Source: Larkinella arboricola (GTDB lineage Bacteria; Bacteroidota; Bacteroidia; Cytophagales; Spirosomataceae). From it: a stretch of DNA of 64,000 nucleotides. Shown here piece after piece: positions 35,470-45,047 of this stretch. The position numbers and the translations under genes are program-made. Under the pieces are notes generated by a model. That model made no database searches. It was not told where the DNA came from and worked only from the letters and a program-made list of their open reading frames with translations. The DNA lies in assembly GCF_003259745.1 (NCBI RefSeq), contig NZ_QLMC01000005.1, positions 372,001 to 436,000 of the forward strand, read 5' to 3'. The number at the start of each line of letters is the position of its first letter. Position 1 is the first letter of the stretch.

Positions 35470-36621
35470 ATGGAACCGCGCCAATCGGAAAAAAATAACG
35501 AACGCCATCCGGAACCTCAGGTCCGTCGTCCCGTCATCGGTATCACCCTCGGCGATTATAACGGTATTGGCCCGGAAGTAATTCTGAAAGCCCTGCAACA
35601 CAACCGTTTGCAAAAACTTTGTACGCCCGTTATCTACGGATCGATGAAGGTCCTGAACCGGTACCGGAATATCCTGCAACAAAGCGGATTGTCGTTGAAA
35701 GACTGGAACCTGAACGGGATTCAGCACGTAGGACAGGCCAATCCTAAACTAACGAACGTCATCACCTGCTGGAGCGAACAGGGCGGTCAGGACCGGCAGA
35801 ATCAGGAAGTGCAGCCGGGAAAAGTGACGCCCGAAGCCGGACAGGCTGCGCTGGCGTGTTTGCAGCGGGCTACAGAAGACCTCAAAGCGGGTCACCTGGA
35901 TGCCATCGTAACGGCTCCCATCAACAAGTACAACATTCAAACTGAAACCTTCAAATTTCCGGGTCATACCGAATATTTCGCCGAAGCCTTTGGCGTAAAG
36001 GACAACCTGATGTTTCTGGTGAGCGACGTGCTGCGGGTTGGAGTGGTAACGGGCCACATTCCGCTGGGGCGCGTTCGGTCGAACATCACCAAAGAGAAGG
36101 TTCTGCAGAAACTGCAACTCATGCACCAGTCGCTGCAGGGCGATTTCGGAATTCAGAAACCGCGTATTGCGGTGCTGGGCCTGAATCCGCACGCGGGTGA
36201 GGAGGGCTTGCTGGGGAATGAAGAACAGGAAGTGCTCAAACCGCTGATTCAGGAGTTACGCAACAAAGGGCAGTTGATTTACGGGCCGTTTGCGGCCGAC
36301 GGCTTTTTCGGAACCCGGTCGTACCAGAAATTTGATGCCGTGCTGGCGATGTACCACGATCAGGGGCTGATTCCGTTCAAGACCATCGCGTTCGACGAGG
36401 GCGTCAACTTCACGGCCGGAATGCCGGTTGTCCGTACGTCACCCGATCACGGTACGGCCTACGACATTGCCGGAAAAAATCAGGCCGACGAAACCTCCAT
36501 GCTTCAGGCCATTTACCTGGCCTGTGATGTGTCGCGTTACCGGAAAGAAATGGCTGAAATCGAAGAGAATGCCCTGAGTAAGAAAACAATCAGTGGAAAA
36601 ATAAGTGAGCAGTCTGCTTAA
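35470..36621 (+). CDS. pdxA: 4-hydroxythreonine-4-phosphate dehydrogenase
   Basis: PdxA oxidises 4-phosphohydroxy-L-threonine in the DXP-dependent route to pyridoxal phosphate. The 383-residue protein begins the conserved domain at VIGITLGDYNGIGPEV. It carries the metal-binding His residues in FPGHTEYF (His166) and MYHDQGLIPFK (His296) and the substrate motif LGLNPHAGE. The first 20 residues are a charged tail not typical of PdxA, so a later start cannot be excluded, but no other ATG fits. yicC follows after 6 bases, so the two share a transcript. Confidence 0.95.
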   Translation: MEPRQSEKNNERHPEPQVRRPVIGITLGDYNGIGPEVILKALQHNRLQKLCTPVIYGSMKVLNRYRNILQQSGLSLKDWNLNGIQHVGQANPKLTNVITCWSEQGGQDRQNQEVQPGKVTPEAGQAALACLQRATEDLKAGHLDAIVTAPINKYNIQTETFKFPGHTEYFAEAFGVKDNLMFLVSDVLRVGVVTGHIPLGRVRSNITKEKVLQKLQLMHQSLQGDFGIQKPRIAVLGLNPHAGEEGLLGNEEQEVLKPLIQELRNKGQLIYGPFAADGFFGTRSYQKFDAVLAMYHDQGLIPFKTIAFDEGVNFTAGMPVVRTSPDHGTAYDIAGKNQADETSMLQAIYLACDVSRYRKEMAEIEENALSKKTISGKISEQSA

Positions 36622-36627
36622 TATACT

Positions 36628-37518
36628 ATGCTAAAATCAATGACGGGCTTCGGCAGCGCCACGCAGGAAGCCAACGGACTGACGGTAACGGTTGAGGTCA
36701 AAACGCTGAATTCCAAATTTCTGGATATTTACTGCCGCCTTCCGCGGTCTTTTTCCGATAAAGAAGTTGAATTACGGAATCTGCTTACCCAGCGACTCGA
36801 GCGCGGTAAGGTGGAACTGTCACTGAACGTAACCCGGCTGACGGAGGTGCGCCCCGGTGTAACCGTCAACCGTCCGCTGGTGGAAGCCTACCTTCGGGAC
36901 CTGCGCGAAACCTCGCAGGGGCTTTTGCTGGATGTGGCGGATAGCGATCTGTTCAGGCTGGCCCTGCAACAACCCAACGTGTTTAACTCCGAAGTGGTGG
37001 CCGCTTCGGATACCGCAACCAGCGACTGGGAACTGATTCTGCTGACCGTGCTGGAAGCCATCCGGAAATGCGACGAATTCCGGCAGCAGGAAGGAAACAG
37101 TCTGGAGGGCAAGTTTCGCGAATACATTCAGATCATTACCGATCGGCTGACCCTGATTGAAGTGCAGGACCAGAAGCGTATTCCCGCCGTTCGCGAACGG
37201 ATTCGGACTATGGTGGCCGACCTGCTGGGCAGCGACGATTTCGATCAGAACCGGTTTGAGCAGGAATTGATCTACTATATTGAGAAGTTCGATATTTCGG
37301 AAGAAAAAGTCCGGCTCAAAAACCATTTAAGCTACTTCATGGAAGTGCTGGCTGCTGAGGAAGCGAACGGTAAAAAACTCAATTTCATCGCGCAGGAAAT
37401 TGGCCGGGAAATCAACACCATCGGTTCCAAAGCCAACGATGCTTCTATTCAGCGGCTGGTGGTGCAGATGAAGGATGAACTGGAAAAAATCAAGGAGCAG
37501 ACGCTGAATGTGATCTGA
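36628..37518 (+). CDS. yicC: YicC/YloC family endoribonuclease
   Basis: The 296-residue protein starts with the family signature MLKSMTGFGSA and carries the N-terminal YicC_N region (VEVKTLNSKFLDIYCRLP) and the C-terminal DUF1732 region ending RLVVQMKDELEKIKEQTLNV. YicC homologues are RNases reported to act on small RNAs. Both length and ends are normal. It overlaps no other gene and follows pdxA by 6 bases. Confidence 0.95.
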   Translation: MLKSMTGFGSATQEANGLTVTVEVKTLNSKFLDIYCRLPRSFSDKEVELRNLLTQRLERGKVELSLNVTRLTEVRPGVTVNRPLVEAYLRDLRETSQGLLLDVADSDLFRLALQQPNVFNSEVVAASDTATSDWELILLTVLEAIRKCDEFRQQEGNSLEGKFREYIQIITDRLTLIEVQDQKRIPAVRERIRTMVADLLGSDDFDQNRFEQELIYYIEKFDISEEKVRLKNHLSYFMEVLAAEEANGKKLNFIAQEIGREINTIGSKANDASIQRLVVQMKDELEKIKEQTLNVI

Positions 37519-37534
37519 CGGAAAAGAAGAGCGG

Positions 37535-37575
37535 CCCAGTCCACGGCTAAAACCGTGGATTGGGTTTAATTTTTA
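37535..37575. terminator. Terminator between convergent yicC and saccharopine dehydrogenase genes
   Basis: CCCAGTCCACGG, loop CTAAAA and CCGTGGATTGGG form a 12-base stem with one G-T pair, followed by TTTAATTTTT. The distal part overlaps the stop codon of the minus-strand gene. Confidence 0.85.
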
Positions 37576-38621
37576 AAGAACGCCCCATTCTGCGTTTCCA
37601 GGAATAGGCCCAGCGGTATTTCCTCCTGCTTGATAAAGCCGTGCTGCGGCAGCAAACCGTCGGCCACCAGTTCCACCACGGCGGCTACCGAACCGGCGGT
37701 GGTCCAGGAGATGGCTCGCCAGGGCTGACCGTCGATGTCGCGCGGGTGATACGCCCGGAAAAATTCTTCCCGTTCGAGCACTGGCCCCTTCCAGCCTTCT
37801 ACCACGGCGTAGACGTAGACCACATCGGCCTGCACGGGTGGTTTGGCTTCCGTCAGAATTTGCTCCAGAAGCACACGCTTGTCTTTCAGGATCAGCTCGT
37901 AGAGCAAAAATCGCATCAGTTTGGCGTGACCGGGATAGCGGATGGTTTTGTAATTGAGCGTATCGACCCGCCCGGCGTAGGTTTCGCACATGGTTCCCAG
38001 CCCGCCCGAGGTACTGAAGGCTTCAAATTCCTGCCCCTCAATGTTGATGACTTCAATCCCGTCGAGGGCCGGAACGGTTTTACAAACACCGTTTGCAATC
38101 ACTTCGCAATCGTTCAGGTACTCGTTAATCACCCCGGCGGGCGACCACGTAAACGAATAACCGAGCAAACCGTTGGGATAGCGCGGCAGGGCGCCCACGC
38201 GCAACTCAATATCGCGGAGTCGGGTGAAGCGTTTGGCCAGATCGGCCCCAACAATCCCGATCAGTCCGGGAGCCAGCCCACATTGCGGAGCCATGACGGA
38301 CCTGGCGGTTTGGGCCATTGTGCGGATGGCGGTGGTGGTGGGAACATCTTCGGTCAGGTCGAAATAATGAAGGCCCAGTTCCCAGGCGGTTTTGGCAATC
38401 GGCAGGTTGAGATTATAGGGCAGACACGACACCACGCCATCGAAGTCGGCCAGAACAAGCCGGAGCGTGGCTTCGTCGGTTACATCGCCCAGCACGACCG
38501 GGAAGGGGAGATCGCGGGACGGCTTGAATTTATCAAAACCCGTTACGGTGAAGCGTTTGTTGAGCAGAATTCCGACCAGCGAGCCGACTTTCCCCATCCC
38601 AACAACCAGTATCTTGTTCAT
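37566..38621 (-). CDS. Saccharopine dehydrogenase-like NAD(P)-binding oxidoreductase
   Basis: The 351-residue protein has an N-terminal Rossmann motif VVGMGKVGSLVG and the saccharopine dehydrogenase layout. SCLPYNLNLPIAKTAWELGLHYFDLTED forms the conserved core, followed by APQCGLAPGLIG and a C-terminal catalytic domain. It is closest in feel to saccharopine reductase and lysine 6-dehydrogenase types. With the ALDH7-like gene at 47.6 kb it could serve lysine breakdown, which is inference. ATG 38621 begins at the Rossmann motif; a longer start at 38657 is less likely. Confidence 0.85.
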   Translation of the reverse strand: MNKILVVGMGKVGSLVGILLNKRFTVTGFDKFKPSRDLPFPVVLGDVTDEATLRLVLADFDGVVSCLPYNLNLPIAKTAWELGLHYFDLTEDVPTTTAIRTMAQTARSVMAPQCGLAPGLIGIVGADLAKRFTRLRDIELRVGALPRYPNGLLGYSFTWSPAGVINEYLNDCEVIANGVCKTVPALDGIEVINIEGQEFEAFSTSGGLGTMCETYAGRVDTLNYKTIRYPGHAKLMRFLLYELILKDKRVLLEQILTEAKPPVQADVVYVYAVVEGWKGPVLEREEFFRAYHPRDIDGQPWRAISWTTAGSVAAVVELVADGLLPQHGFIKQEEIPLGLFLETQNGAFFKN

Positions 38622-38641
38622 AGGTATGTTGATAGGTTGAT

Positions 38642-38674
38642 GAAAGAAAGATAGCAAGGTACTAAGTTTTTGCC
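38642..38674 (-). promoter_or_regulatory. Promoter of the saccharopine dehydrogenase-like gene
   Basis: On the minus strand TTTG, a 21-base spacer and TATCTTTC match the Bacteroidota promoter, with the start ATG about 25 bases downstream. Confidence 0.5.
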
Positions 38675-38686
38675 CAAATTGGACCC

Positions 38687-39286
38687 ATGAAACTTCCCGT
38701 TGAATTTTACCAGGAACACGACACCCTTACGTTAGCCCAGCGTCTGCTGGGTTGCGAACTCGTCCACGAAAGCCCGGATGGGACCACCGCCGGAATTATT
38801 GTGGAAACCGAAGCCTATCTGACCGGCGATCCGGCCTGCCACGCATACCGGCGCCAAACCGTCCGTAATGCGGCCATGTTCGGTCCGGCGGGAACGCTGT
38901 ATGTGTACCTGATTTATGGCTACTATTACTGTCTGAACGTGGTGACCGGGCCGGAAGGAGTAGGGGAGGCCGTACTGATCCGGGCACTCGAACCCAGCGA
39001 GGGCATCGACGTAATGGCCCAACGACGCAACCTGGACCCGACTACCAAAGCGGGCCTGCGCGGACTAACCAGTGGACCCGGCAAGCTGGTGATTGCGATG
39101 GGCGTTTCGCGCGAACACAACTTTCTTTCGCTTACCGGACCGACCGCCGTTTCGCCCGTTTACATCCGCCCCCGCATCCTGGACGCTTTTGAGATGGTAA
39201 CGACCACGCGCATCGGTATTACACAGGGAGCGGATTTGCCGTATCGGTTTTACGTGAAGGGAAACCGGTTTGTGAGTAAACCGTAA
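38687..39286 (+). CDS. 3-methyladenine DNA glycosylase (AAG/MPG family)
   Basis: This enzyme excises alkylated purines in base-excision repair. The 199-residue protein has the full AAG fold. Visible motifs are VETEAYLTGDPACHAYR with the catalytic Glu, the Tyr-rich LYVYLIYGYYYCLNVV intercalation region, GEAVLIRALEP and LTSGPGKLVIAMGV. It is divergent from the saccharopine dehydrogenase gene and convergent with the CocE-like gene. Confidence 0.94.
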   Translation: MKLPVEFYQEHDTLTLAQRLLGCELVHESPDGTTAGIIVETEAYLTGDPACHAYRRQTVRNAAMFGPAGTLYVYLIYGYYYCLNVVTGPEGVGEAVLIRALEPSEGIDVMAQRRNLDPTTKAGLRGLTSGPGKLVIAMGVSREHNFLSLTGPTAVSPVYIRPRILDAFEMVTTTRIGITQGADLPYRFYVKGNRFVSKP

Positions 39287-39310
39287 GCCACAAACCGGTT
39301 CCACATCTTT

Positions 39311-41247
39311 TTATTTTAACACCTGCACCTCAACGACGGAGTTGTTGTAAACCCGGTGGGTGGCTTTCTGAAAATCTTCGGCGTTGGCTTTGAAGATGTT
39401 ATCGACGTATTTCTGCGGATTGCGGTCGATGAGCGGAAACCAGGTACTCTGCACCTGAATCATGACGCGGTGGCCTTTTTTGAACGTGTGCAGTACATCC
39501 TGCAACCGGAACGTAACGTCTGTAACGTCCCCGGGTTTAAACGGTTCGGGCTTCTCAAACGAGTTGCGAAACCGCCCCCGCATCGCTTCCGACCGTACCA
39601 TCTGCTGGTAGTTGGCCAGCGAGATGTTCTTGTTGGGCATGTACGGATGATTTGGCTCATCGGGCGGGTACACGTCGATGAGTTTTACCACCCAGTCGGC
39701 GTCGGTGCCAGTTGTGCTGACTTTGAGTTTGGCCGTAATCTCGCCCCCCAGCGTCAGGTCTTCGGTGAGCGGATCGGTCTGAAACACCAGCACATCGGGC
39801 CGTTTACCGGCAAACCGCTGGTCTTCCGACATGTAGTTGAAAGGCGTAAAACTCGCCGTTGTCGAAAGATCTTCCGTATAGGGAACCGGTTTCAGCGGAT
39901 CACTGATGAATTCCAGAAAGCCCTGACCGTCACCGGCCTGTTGAGTCAGTTGCCCTGAGTTGCTCAGGCTGAACGTCCGTGTCTGGGCGGCTGATGCGGG
40001 CCATTGGTCAAACGTTTTCCATTCCTTCCGGCCCGTATCGAACAGGTAGGCTTCCGGCAGGCCGGTTTTTCCGTCGCCGGGGCCTTTCAGGAAATGGTTG
40101 AAAAACCGGGCTTCAATATTCTTCTGGTAAAACGTTGCGATGCTGTCGCCGAAGTAAATGTTGCTGTGCAGCGTATGACCCGTTTCCTGCGACCATCTAC
40201 CGTGCCCGAACGGTCCCATTACCAGCGTGTTATACGTTCCGGCATTGTTCTTTTCCAGCGTTTTATACACATTCAGCGGGCCGTACAAGTCTTCGGCATC
40301 AAACCAGCCGCCGACGGTCATTACGGCATGTTTGACATTTTTGAGGTGGGCAGAATGTTCCGTTTCTGCCAGAACTCATCGTAGTTGGGATGGTTGACGG
40401 TTTCCTGCCAGAAAAAGTTGTCTTTATAATACCGGTCAGCGTTTTTCAGCGGTCCCAGATCATACTGCCACTGATAACCGTCTTTGATGCCAGCGTTGAA
40501 CATGGCCGGCATAAACCAGCTTTCGGCGGTGGGCTTCGGGTGTTGAATCCCAAATACCGGATACGCAAAGATATAAGCCTGAATAAACGCCCCGTTGTGG
40601 TGAAAATCGTCGAAAAAGAAGTCGGACACCGGCGCCTGGGGCGACGATGCTTTCAGGGCCGGATGGGCATCGACCGCACCGGCAACGGTATAAAAACCGG
40701 GGTAGGAGATCCCCCACTGACCCACCCGGCCGTTGTTGAACTTCACGTTTTTCAATAACCAGTCGATCGTGTCGTATGTATCCGAACTCTCATCCGGCGA
40801 ACCGGCCGTGGATACCGTGGCGGGTCTGGCTTTCTTTTTGGCAGAAGCCGCTTGGGTAGAAGCCGCCCGCGCCGGATCGGGCAGGTTGGGCGTCATGTTG
40901 GTCCAGACCCCCTCACTCATGTACCGACCCCGTACGTCCTGGTAAACAAAAATGTATTTACCGCGCATCAGCGTAGCCGAGGGCCTCAGCCGATTCGGAT
41001 ACTGATCGGGTCCGTACGGCGCTACGCTGTAACACGTCCGTTGCATCAGAATGGGGTAGGTGGTGCTGGCCGATGCGTCTTTCGGAACATACACGGCGGT
41101 ATGGAGTTTGGTGCCGTCGCGCATCGAAATCTGGTATTCGGTTTTCTGGTAATTCTGGCGGATAAATTCAGCATCCGGGTTTGGCTGCTGTGCGCGTACG
41201 GCAAAAGTCAGAAAAGCAAGGCAGAGGGCAAAAAGTCGGTTTTTCAT
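39311..41247 (-). pseudogene. CocE/NonD family alpha/beta hydrolase, split by a one-base frameshift
   Basis: Two adjacent frames together give a full CocE/NonD X-Pro dipeptidyl-peptidase-like acyl hydrolase of about 645 residues. The first (41247 to 40321) has a signal peptide ending AVRAQ and the nucleophile motif GISYPG. The second (from 40321) starts inside the conserved VGGWFDAEDLYG and carries PFGHGRW and the C-terminal jelly-roll domain. Adding one C to the CCC run at 40348-40350 (minus strand) restores a continuous frame across the junction. It is either a recent frameshift or a sequencing error. The family hydrolyses esters or amides of amino acids and cocaine-like compounds. Confidence 0.88.
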
Positions 41248-41297
41248 GGGGTTAAAGCCGGTTTTTACCAAACATAATTAATTTTTTAGAGAAAAGA

Positions 41298-41328
41298 TTT
41301 GGACGCAATCAACCGGAGTATACCTTTG
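41298..41328 (+). promoter_or_regulatory. Near-consensus promoter of the siderophore receptor operon
   Basis: TTTG at 41298-41301, a 19-base spacer and TACCTTTG at 41321-41328 match the Bacteroidota consensus perfectly. Confidence 0.8.
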
Positions 41329-41330
41329 CA

Positions 41331-41353
41331 TTTATAATTAGTCTAAATAATAT
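41331..41353 (+). promoter_or_regulatory. Candidate Fur-like operator at the transcription start
   Basis: The AT-rich segment holds the palindrome TTAGTCTAA (41338-41346) with flanking TAAT/ATAA symmetry. It sits at the predicted start of transcription of an iron-uptake operon. The match to a Fur box is partial. Confidence 0.35.
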
Positions 41354-41370
41354 CTCTGAATACAGCCTAC

Positions 41371-43749
41371 ATGCACCGCTCTACTCGTAACGCACATTTA
41401 TTACGGCCTTTTCTGGCCATTTTGATAAGCCTGCTCAGTATCTCAGCCTATGCACAAACGGCCGGTACGATCACCGGAAAAATAATTTCGCAGGACGGTA
41501 ATCCGCTGACGCAGGTTAACATCCGGGTGGCCGGAACCCGGCTGGGAACCATCACCAACGAATCCGGGGAATACCAGATTAATAACGTACCGGCTGGTGA
41601 ACACACCCTGATTATCAGCCGGATTGGTCACCAGCGCATTCGGCACACCCTTAGTGTTGCAGCCGGTCAGACGACGCAGGTATCCGATCTGACCATGAAC
41701 GAAAACGCGGAACAACTTGAGGAAGTAGTGGTTGAAGGCAGAAATTCGTACAAAACCGATATTCCGTCGAACAGCCTGCGGCTGAAAACCCCGCTGCTCG
41801 AACTGCCGCAGAACATTCAGGTGGTAAGCCGTCAATTGCTGGCCGATCAGCAGATTTTTGACATGCTGGAAGGCGTTTCCCGCAACGTCAGTGGCGTTAC
41901 CAAAAACGAGCATTGGGGCAACTACGCCAATATAAACATGCGCGGATCGCGCGTTTCGCCGTTCCGCAACGGGATAAACGTGACCGCTCCCTGGGGACCG
42001 CTGACCGAGGATATGTCGATGGTCGAACGGATTGAATTTGTCAAAGGACCAGCCGGTTTTATGATGGCCAACGGCGAACCCAGCGGTTTTTACAATGTCG
42101 TTACCAAAAAACCGACCGGCGTAACGAAAGGCGAAGCGACGCTGACGGTGGGTAGTTTTGATACCTACCGGGCCACGCTGGACCTGGACGGCAAACTGAG
42201 CCAGGACGGCCGGTTGTTATACCGCTTCAATGTGATGGGCCAATCCAAAGGCTCGTTCCGGGATTTTGAGTACAACAACCGCTACACAATTGCGCCGGTG
42301 CTGAAATACAAACTCAGTGACCGGACTTCGCTGACCGCCGAATACACGTACCAGTTTTCGCGGATGTCGGCGATTGGCTCGGCCTATGTTTTCTCAGCCA
42401 ACGGTCTGGGCAGCCTGCCGCAAAATTCCACCATGGCGTCGGCCAACCTCGACCCGACCAACATCAAAGACCACAGCGCCTTTCTGTATCTGGAACACCA
42501 GATCAGCGACAACTGGAAGCTGACGGCGCAGATGTCGTACTTCAATTACAACCAGATCGGCTCTTCGCTCTGGGCGGATTCGGCCAAAGTAACGGGCGAA
42601 GTGTACCGGACGGTGGGCATCTGGGATGCTATCAATGAAAGTAAATTCGGACAGGTTTTTGTCAATGGAGAAGTAACCACCGGTCCGGTTGCGCACCGGA
42701 TTCTGGGTGGTCTGGATCTGGGCACGAAGCGTTACATTGCCGACTTTAATACCAGTTTTCCGCAGTACGACAGCGCGTTTGTGTTCAATGCCAATACGCC
42801 GAATTATTACCTGCCTGCCCGGTTGCTTCCCCGGTTCGACCGGTCGCTCAGTTTGCTTCAGCGGGCCGGAACCAACGTCGTGACGCAATCCTACATCGGT
42901 TTGTACGTGCAGGACGAACTGCGTTTTCTGAACGACCGGGTTCGCTTAACATTGGCGGGCCGGCTGACCTCCGCCAAGGATAGCCAGTACGGTACGGGAA
43001 CGAACGAAACCGTCTTTACCCCGCGCGTGGGGGCTAGTTTCTCCATCAACAAACAAACGTCGGTCTACGCGCTGTACGATCAGGCGTTTGTGCCGCAGGC
43101 CGGGGTAGACCGCAACGGACGGGCTTTCGATCCGATTACCGGTAATAACATGGAAGCGGGTTTGAAAAAAGACTGGGTCGATGGGCGCTGGAACACCACG
43201 GTTGCGGTCTACCAGATTACCAAAAACAACGTCTTAACCGCCGACCCGACCAACCCGAACTTCTCGACGCAACTGGGGCAAACGCAGTCCAGCGGAGTAG
43301 AATTTGATTTGCGGGGTGAAATTGTGCCGGGCCTGAATCTGGTGATGAACTACGCCTATACCAACGCCAAAATCAGCAAGGATACCCGCGAGGAAAACGT
43401 GGGAATGCCCGTGCCGGGTTTCAGCCGTCACGTGACCAATGCCTGGCTTTCGTACCGGCTGCGGCAGGGTGGTTTGCAGGGACTGGGGGTTTCGCTGGGG
43501 TATCAGTGGGAGCTTGACCGCTTCGGCTGGTTCAGCGACGTGACCTCCAAAGAACCTACCTTGCCCAACGTGTTCCGGGCCGACGGTTCGGTTTCGTGGA
43601 GCAACAGCCGCATGAGTGTGGCGCTGAACGTCAACAATATTTTCGATGTGGCCTCGTATGCGGGCGCTTATTATGCCTGGAGCAAGGCGTACTACTGGCA
43701 GTACGATCCCCCGCGTAATTTCCGGCTGAGCATCGGCTATCGGTTCTAA
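41371..43749 (+). CDS. TonB-dependent siderophore receptor
   Basis: The 792-residue outer-membrane protein has a signal peptide ending near AYAQ, a CarboxypepD_reg-like domain (about 31-115), a plug with ELPQNIQVVSRQLLADQQ and VERIEFVKGPAGFMMANGEPSGFYNVVTKKP, which are hallmarks of ferric-siderophore receptors, and a 22-strand barrel ending LSIGYRF. The following PepSY gene supports iron uptake. The siderophore cannot be named. The promoter is near consensus and a possible Fur-type operator overlaps its start. Confidence 0.94.
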   Translation: MHRSTRNAHLLRPFLAILISLLSISAYAQTAGTITGKIISQDGNPLTQVNIRVAGTRLGTITNESGEYQINNVPAGEHTLIISRIGHQRIRHTLSVAAGQTTQVSDLTMNENAEQLEEVVVEGRNSYKTDIPSNSLRLKTPLLELPQNIQVVSRQLLADQQIFDMLEGVSRNVSGVTKNEHWGNYANINMRGSRVSPFRNGINVTAPWGPLTEDMSMVERIEFVKGPAGFMMANGEPSGFYNVVTKKPTGVTKGEATLTVGSFDTYRATLDLDGKLSQDGRLLYRFNVMGQSKGSFRDFEYNNRYTIAPVLKYKLSDRTSLTAEYTYQFSRMSAIGSAYVFSANGLGSLPQNSTMASANLDPTNIKDHSAFLYLEHQISDNWKLTAQMSYFNYNQIGSSLWADSAKVTGEVYRTVGIWDAINESKFGQVFVNGEVTTGPVAHRILGGLDLGTKRYIADFNTSFPQYDSAFVFNANTPNYYLPARLLPRFDRSLSLLQRAGTNVVTQSYIGLYVQDELRFLNDRVRLTLAGRLTSAKDSQYGTGTNETVFTPRVGASFSINKQTSVYALYDQAFVPQAGVDRNGRAFDPITGNNMEAGLKKDWVDGRWNTTVAVYQITKNNVLTADPTNPNFSTQLGQTQSSGVEFDLRGEIVPGLNLVMNYAYTNAKISKDTREENVGMPVPGFSRHVTNAWLSYRLRQGGLQGLGVSLGYQWELDRFGWFSDVTSKEPTLPNVFRADGSVSWSNSRMSVALNVNNIFDVASYAGAYYAWSKAYYWQYDPPRNFRLSIGYRF

Positions 43750-43791
43750 TTTTCACAGGTTACTCACTTTTGTCAGCAAGCCGACTTGGGT

Positions 43792-44958
43792 ATGACGGTA
43801 AAAAAAATGGTTGGAAAACTGCACCTCTGGCTCGGACTCACGTCCGGGCTGCTGGTGTTTATTGTGGCCATCACGGGCTGCATCCTGGCGTTTGAGCACG
43901 AAATCAAAAGCGTGATTCGCCCTTTTCAGTACGTCGAACCCGTTGCCAACGGTACGGTGCTGCCGCCTTCCCGGCTGAAAGCCATTGCGGAAAAACAGGT
44001 ACCCGGCAAACCGGCCAAGGGCGTCAATTACGGCGAACTCGGTCATAGCGTCAACGTGCCGTTTTACGGTGTTGCGCCGGATTATTACTACCAGGTTTAC
44101 CTCAACCCGTATACCGGCGAGGTGCTGAAGGTGGTGGATGAAGAGTCGGATTTCTTTCATTTCATTCTCCACGGGCATTATTACCTCTGGCTTCCCGAGG
44201 AGATCGGGCAGGCGGTGACCTCGTACGGAACGCTGGTTTTTGCCATGCTGCTGATTACCGGCATGGTGTTGTGGTGGCCCAAAAATCTAAATAAAACCAA
44301 CCGAAATAAAAGCTTCAAGGTCAAGTGGAAAGCCCAGTGGCGTCGGGTCAATTACGATTTGCACAACGTGCCCGGTTTTTACGCCCTGTCGATTTCGGTC
44401 GTACTGGCCGTTACCGGAATGATTTTCGGAATTGACTGGCTTTCCAATTCGATTTACTGGGCGACTACGGGCGGAAAAACCTTGCCCGAATACCGTCAAC
44501 CGCTTTCGGACTCGACGGCCACCCCGCAGTTTGCTGATCCGGTCGACCGGCTGTGGTACCGGTTTTATCCGACTAGGCCGGAAACCGCCAGTCTGTTTAT
44601 CTCGACTCCCGAACTGGCTTCGGAGTCCATCATCGTGTCAATCAACCACCGCCCGGGCACTTACTACAAAACCGATTATTACAATTTCGATCAGTACACG
44701 CTTAAGGAGCTAAAGGGCGAAGGGCCGTATTTCGGGGTGTATGACAAAGCCGGTTTTGGTGACAAGCTCCGGCGGATGAATTATGACATTCACGTAGGTG
44801 CAATTTTAAGCCTGCCCGGCAAAATTCTGGCTTTCTGCGCCAGTCTGATCTGTGCTAGTTTGCCCGTTACCGGTTTTATTATCTGGTGGGGACGACGGAA
44901 AAAGAAAACGGCGAAACCGCAGCGCCGGGTTGCCATCCCCGAACAGGTCAGAGTTTAA
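43792..44958 (+). CDS. PepSY-associated transmembrane protein, putative siderophore-iron reductase
   Basis: The 388-residue inner-membrane protein has four transmembrane helices: near residues 10-33 (LGLTSGLLVFIVAITGCILAF), about 140-165, about 195-220 and about 340-365. PepSY domains lie between them. His residues at helix ends (LHLWLGL, HFILHGHYYLW, YDLHNVPGFY, YDIHVGAI) could bind heme as in FoxB/FpvG-type reductases. The gene follows the siderophore receptor by 42 bases, so reductive release of iron is a sensible inference. ATG 43792 is preferred over an in-frame TTG 6 bases earlier. Confidence 0.88.
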   Translation: MTVKKMVGKLHLWLGLTSGLLVFIVAITGCILAFEHEIKSVIRPFQYVEPVANGTVLPPSRLKAIAEKQVPGKPAKGVNYGELGHSVNVPFYGVAPDYYYQVYLNPYTGEVLKVVDEESDFFHFILHGHYYLWLPEEIGQAVTSYGTLVFAMLLITGMVLWWPKNLNKTNRNKSFKVKWKAQWRRVNYDLHNVPGFYALSISVVLAVTGMIFGIDWLSNSIYWATTGGKTLPEYRQPLSDSTATPQFADPVDRLWYRFYPTRPETASLFISTPELASESIIVSINHRPGTYYKTDYYNFDQYTLKELKGEGPYFGVYDKAGFGDKLRRMNYDIHVGAILSLPGKILAFCASLICASLPVTGFIIWWGRRKKKTAKPQRRVAIPEQVRV

Positions 44959-44971
44959 CCAACCGGTTTAT

Positions 44972-45018
44972 AAACAGGAAAGTCCGCTGAGATTGAATCT
45001 CAGCGGACTTTCCTGTTT
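44972..45018. terminator. Long perfect bidirectional terminator
   Basis: A 22-base perfect stem (44972-44993 with 44997-45018) closes a 3-base loop TGA. The A- and T-rich ends serve both convergent genes. Confidence 0.92.
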
Positions 45019-45047
45019 TAGTCAAAAAGAACCATTGGATGCTTCGC

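Noticed and set aside
39311-40321. Second CocE fragment as an independent gene starting at its own ATG
   Set aside because: The ATG lies in the middle of the conserved alpha/beta hydrolase domain; without the nucleophile half it could not fold as a hydrolase.
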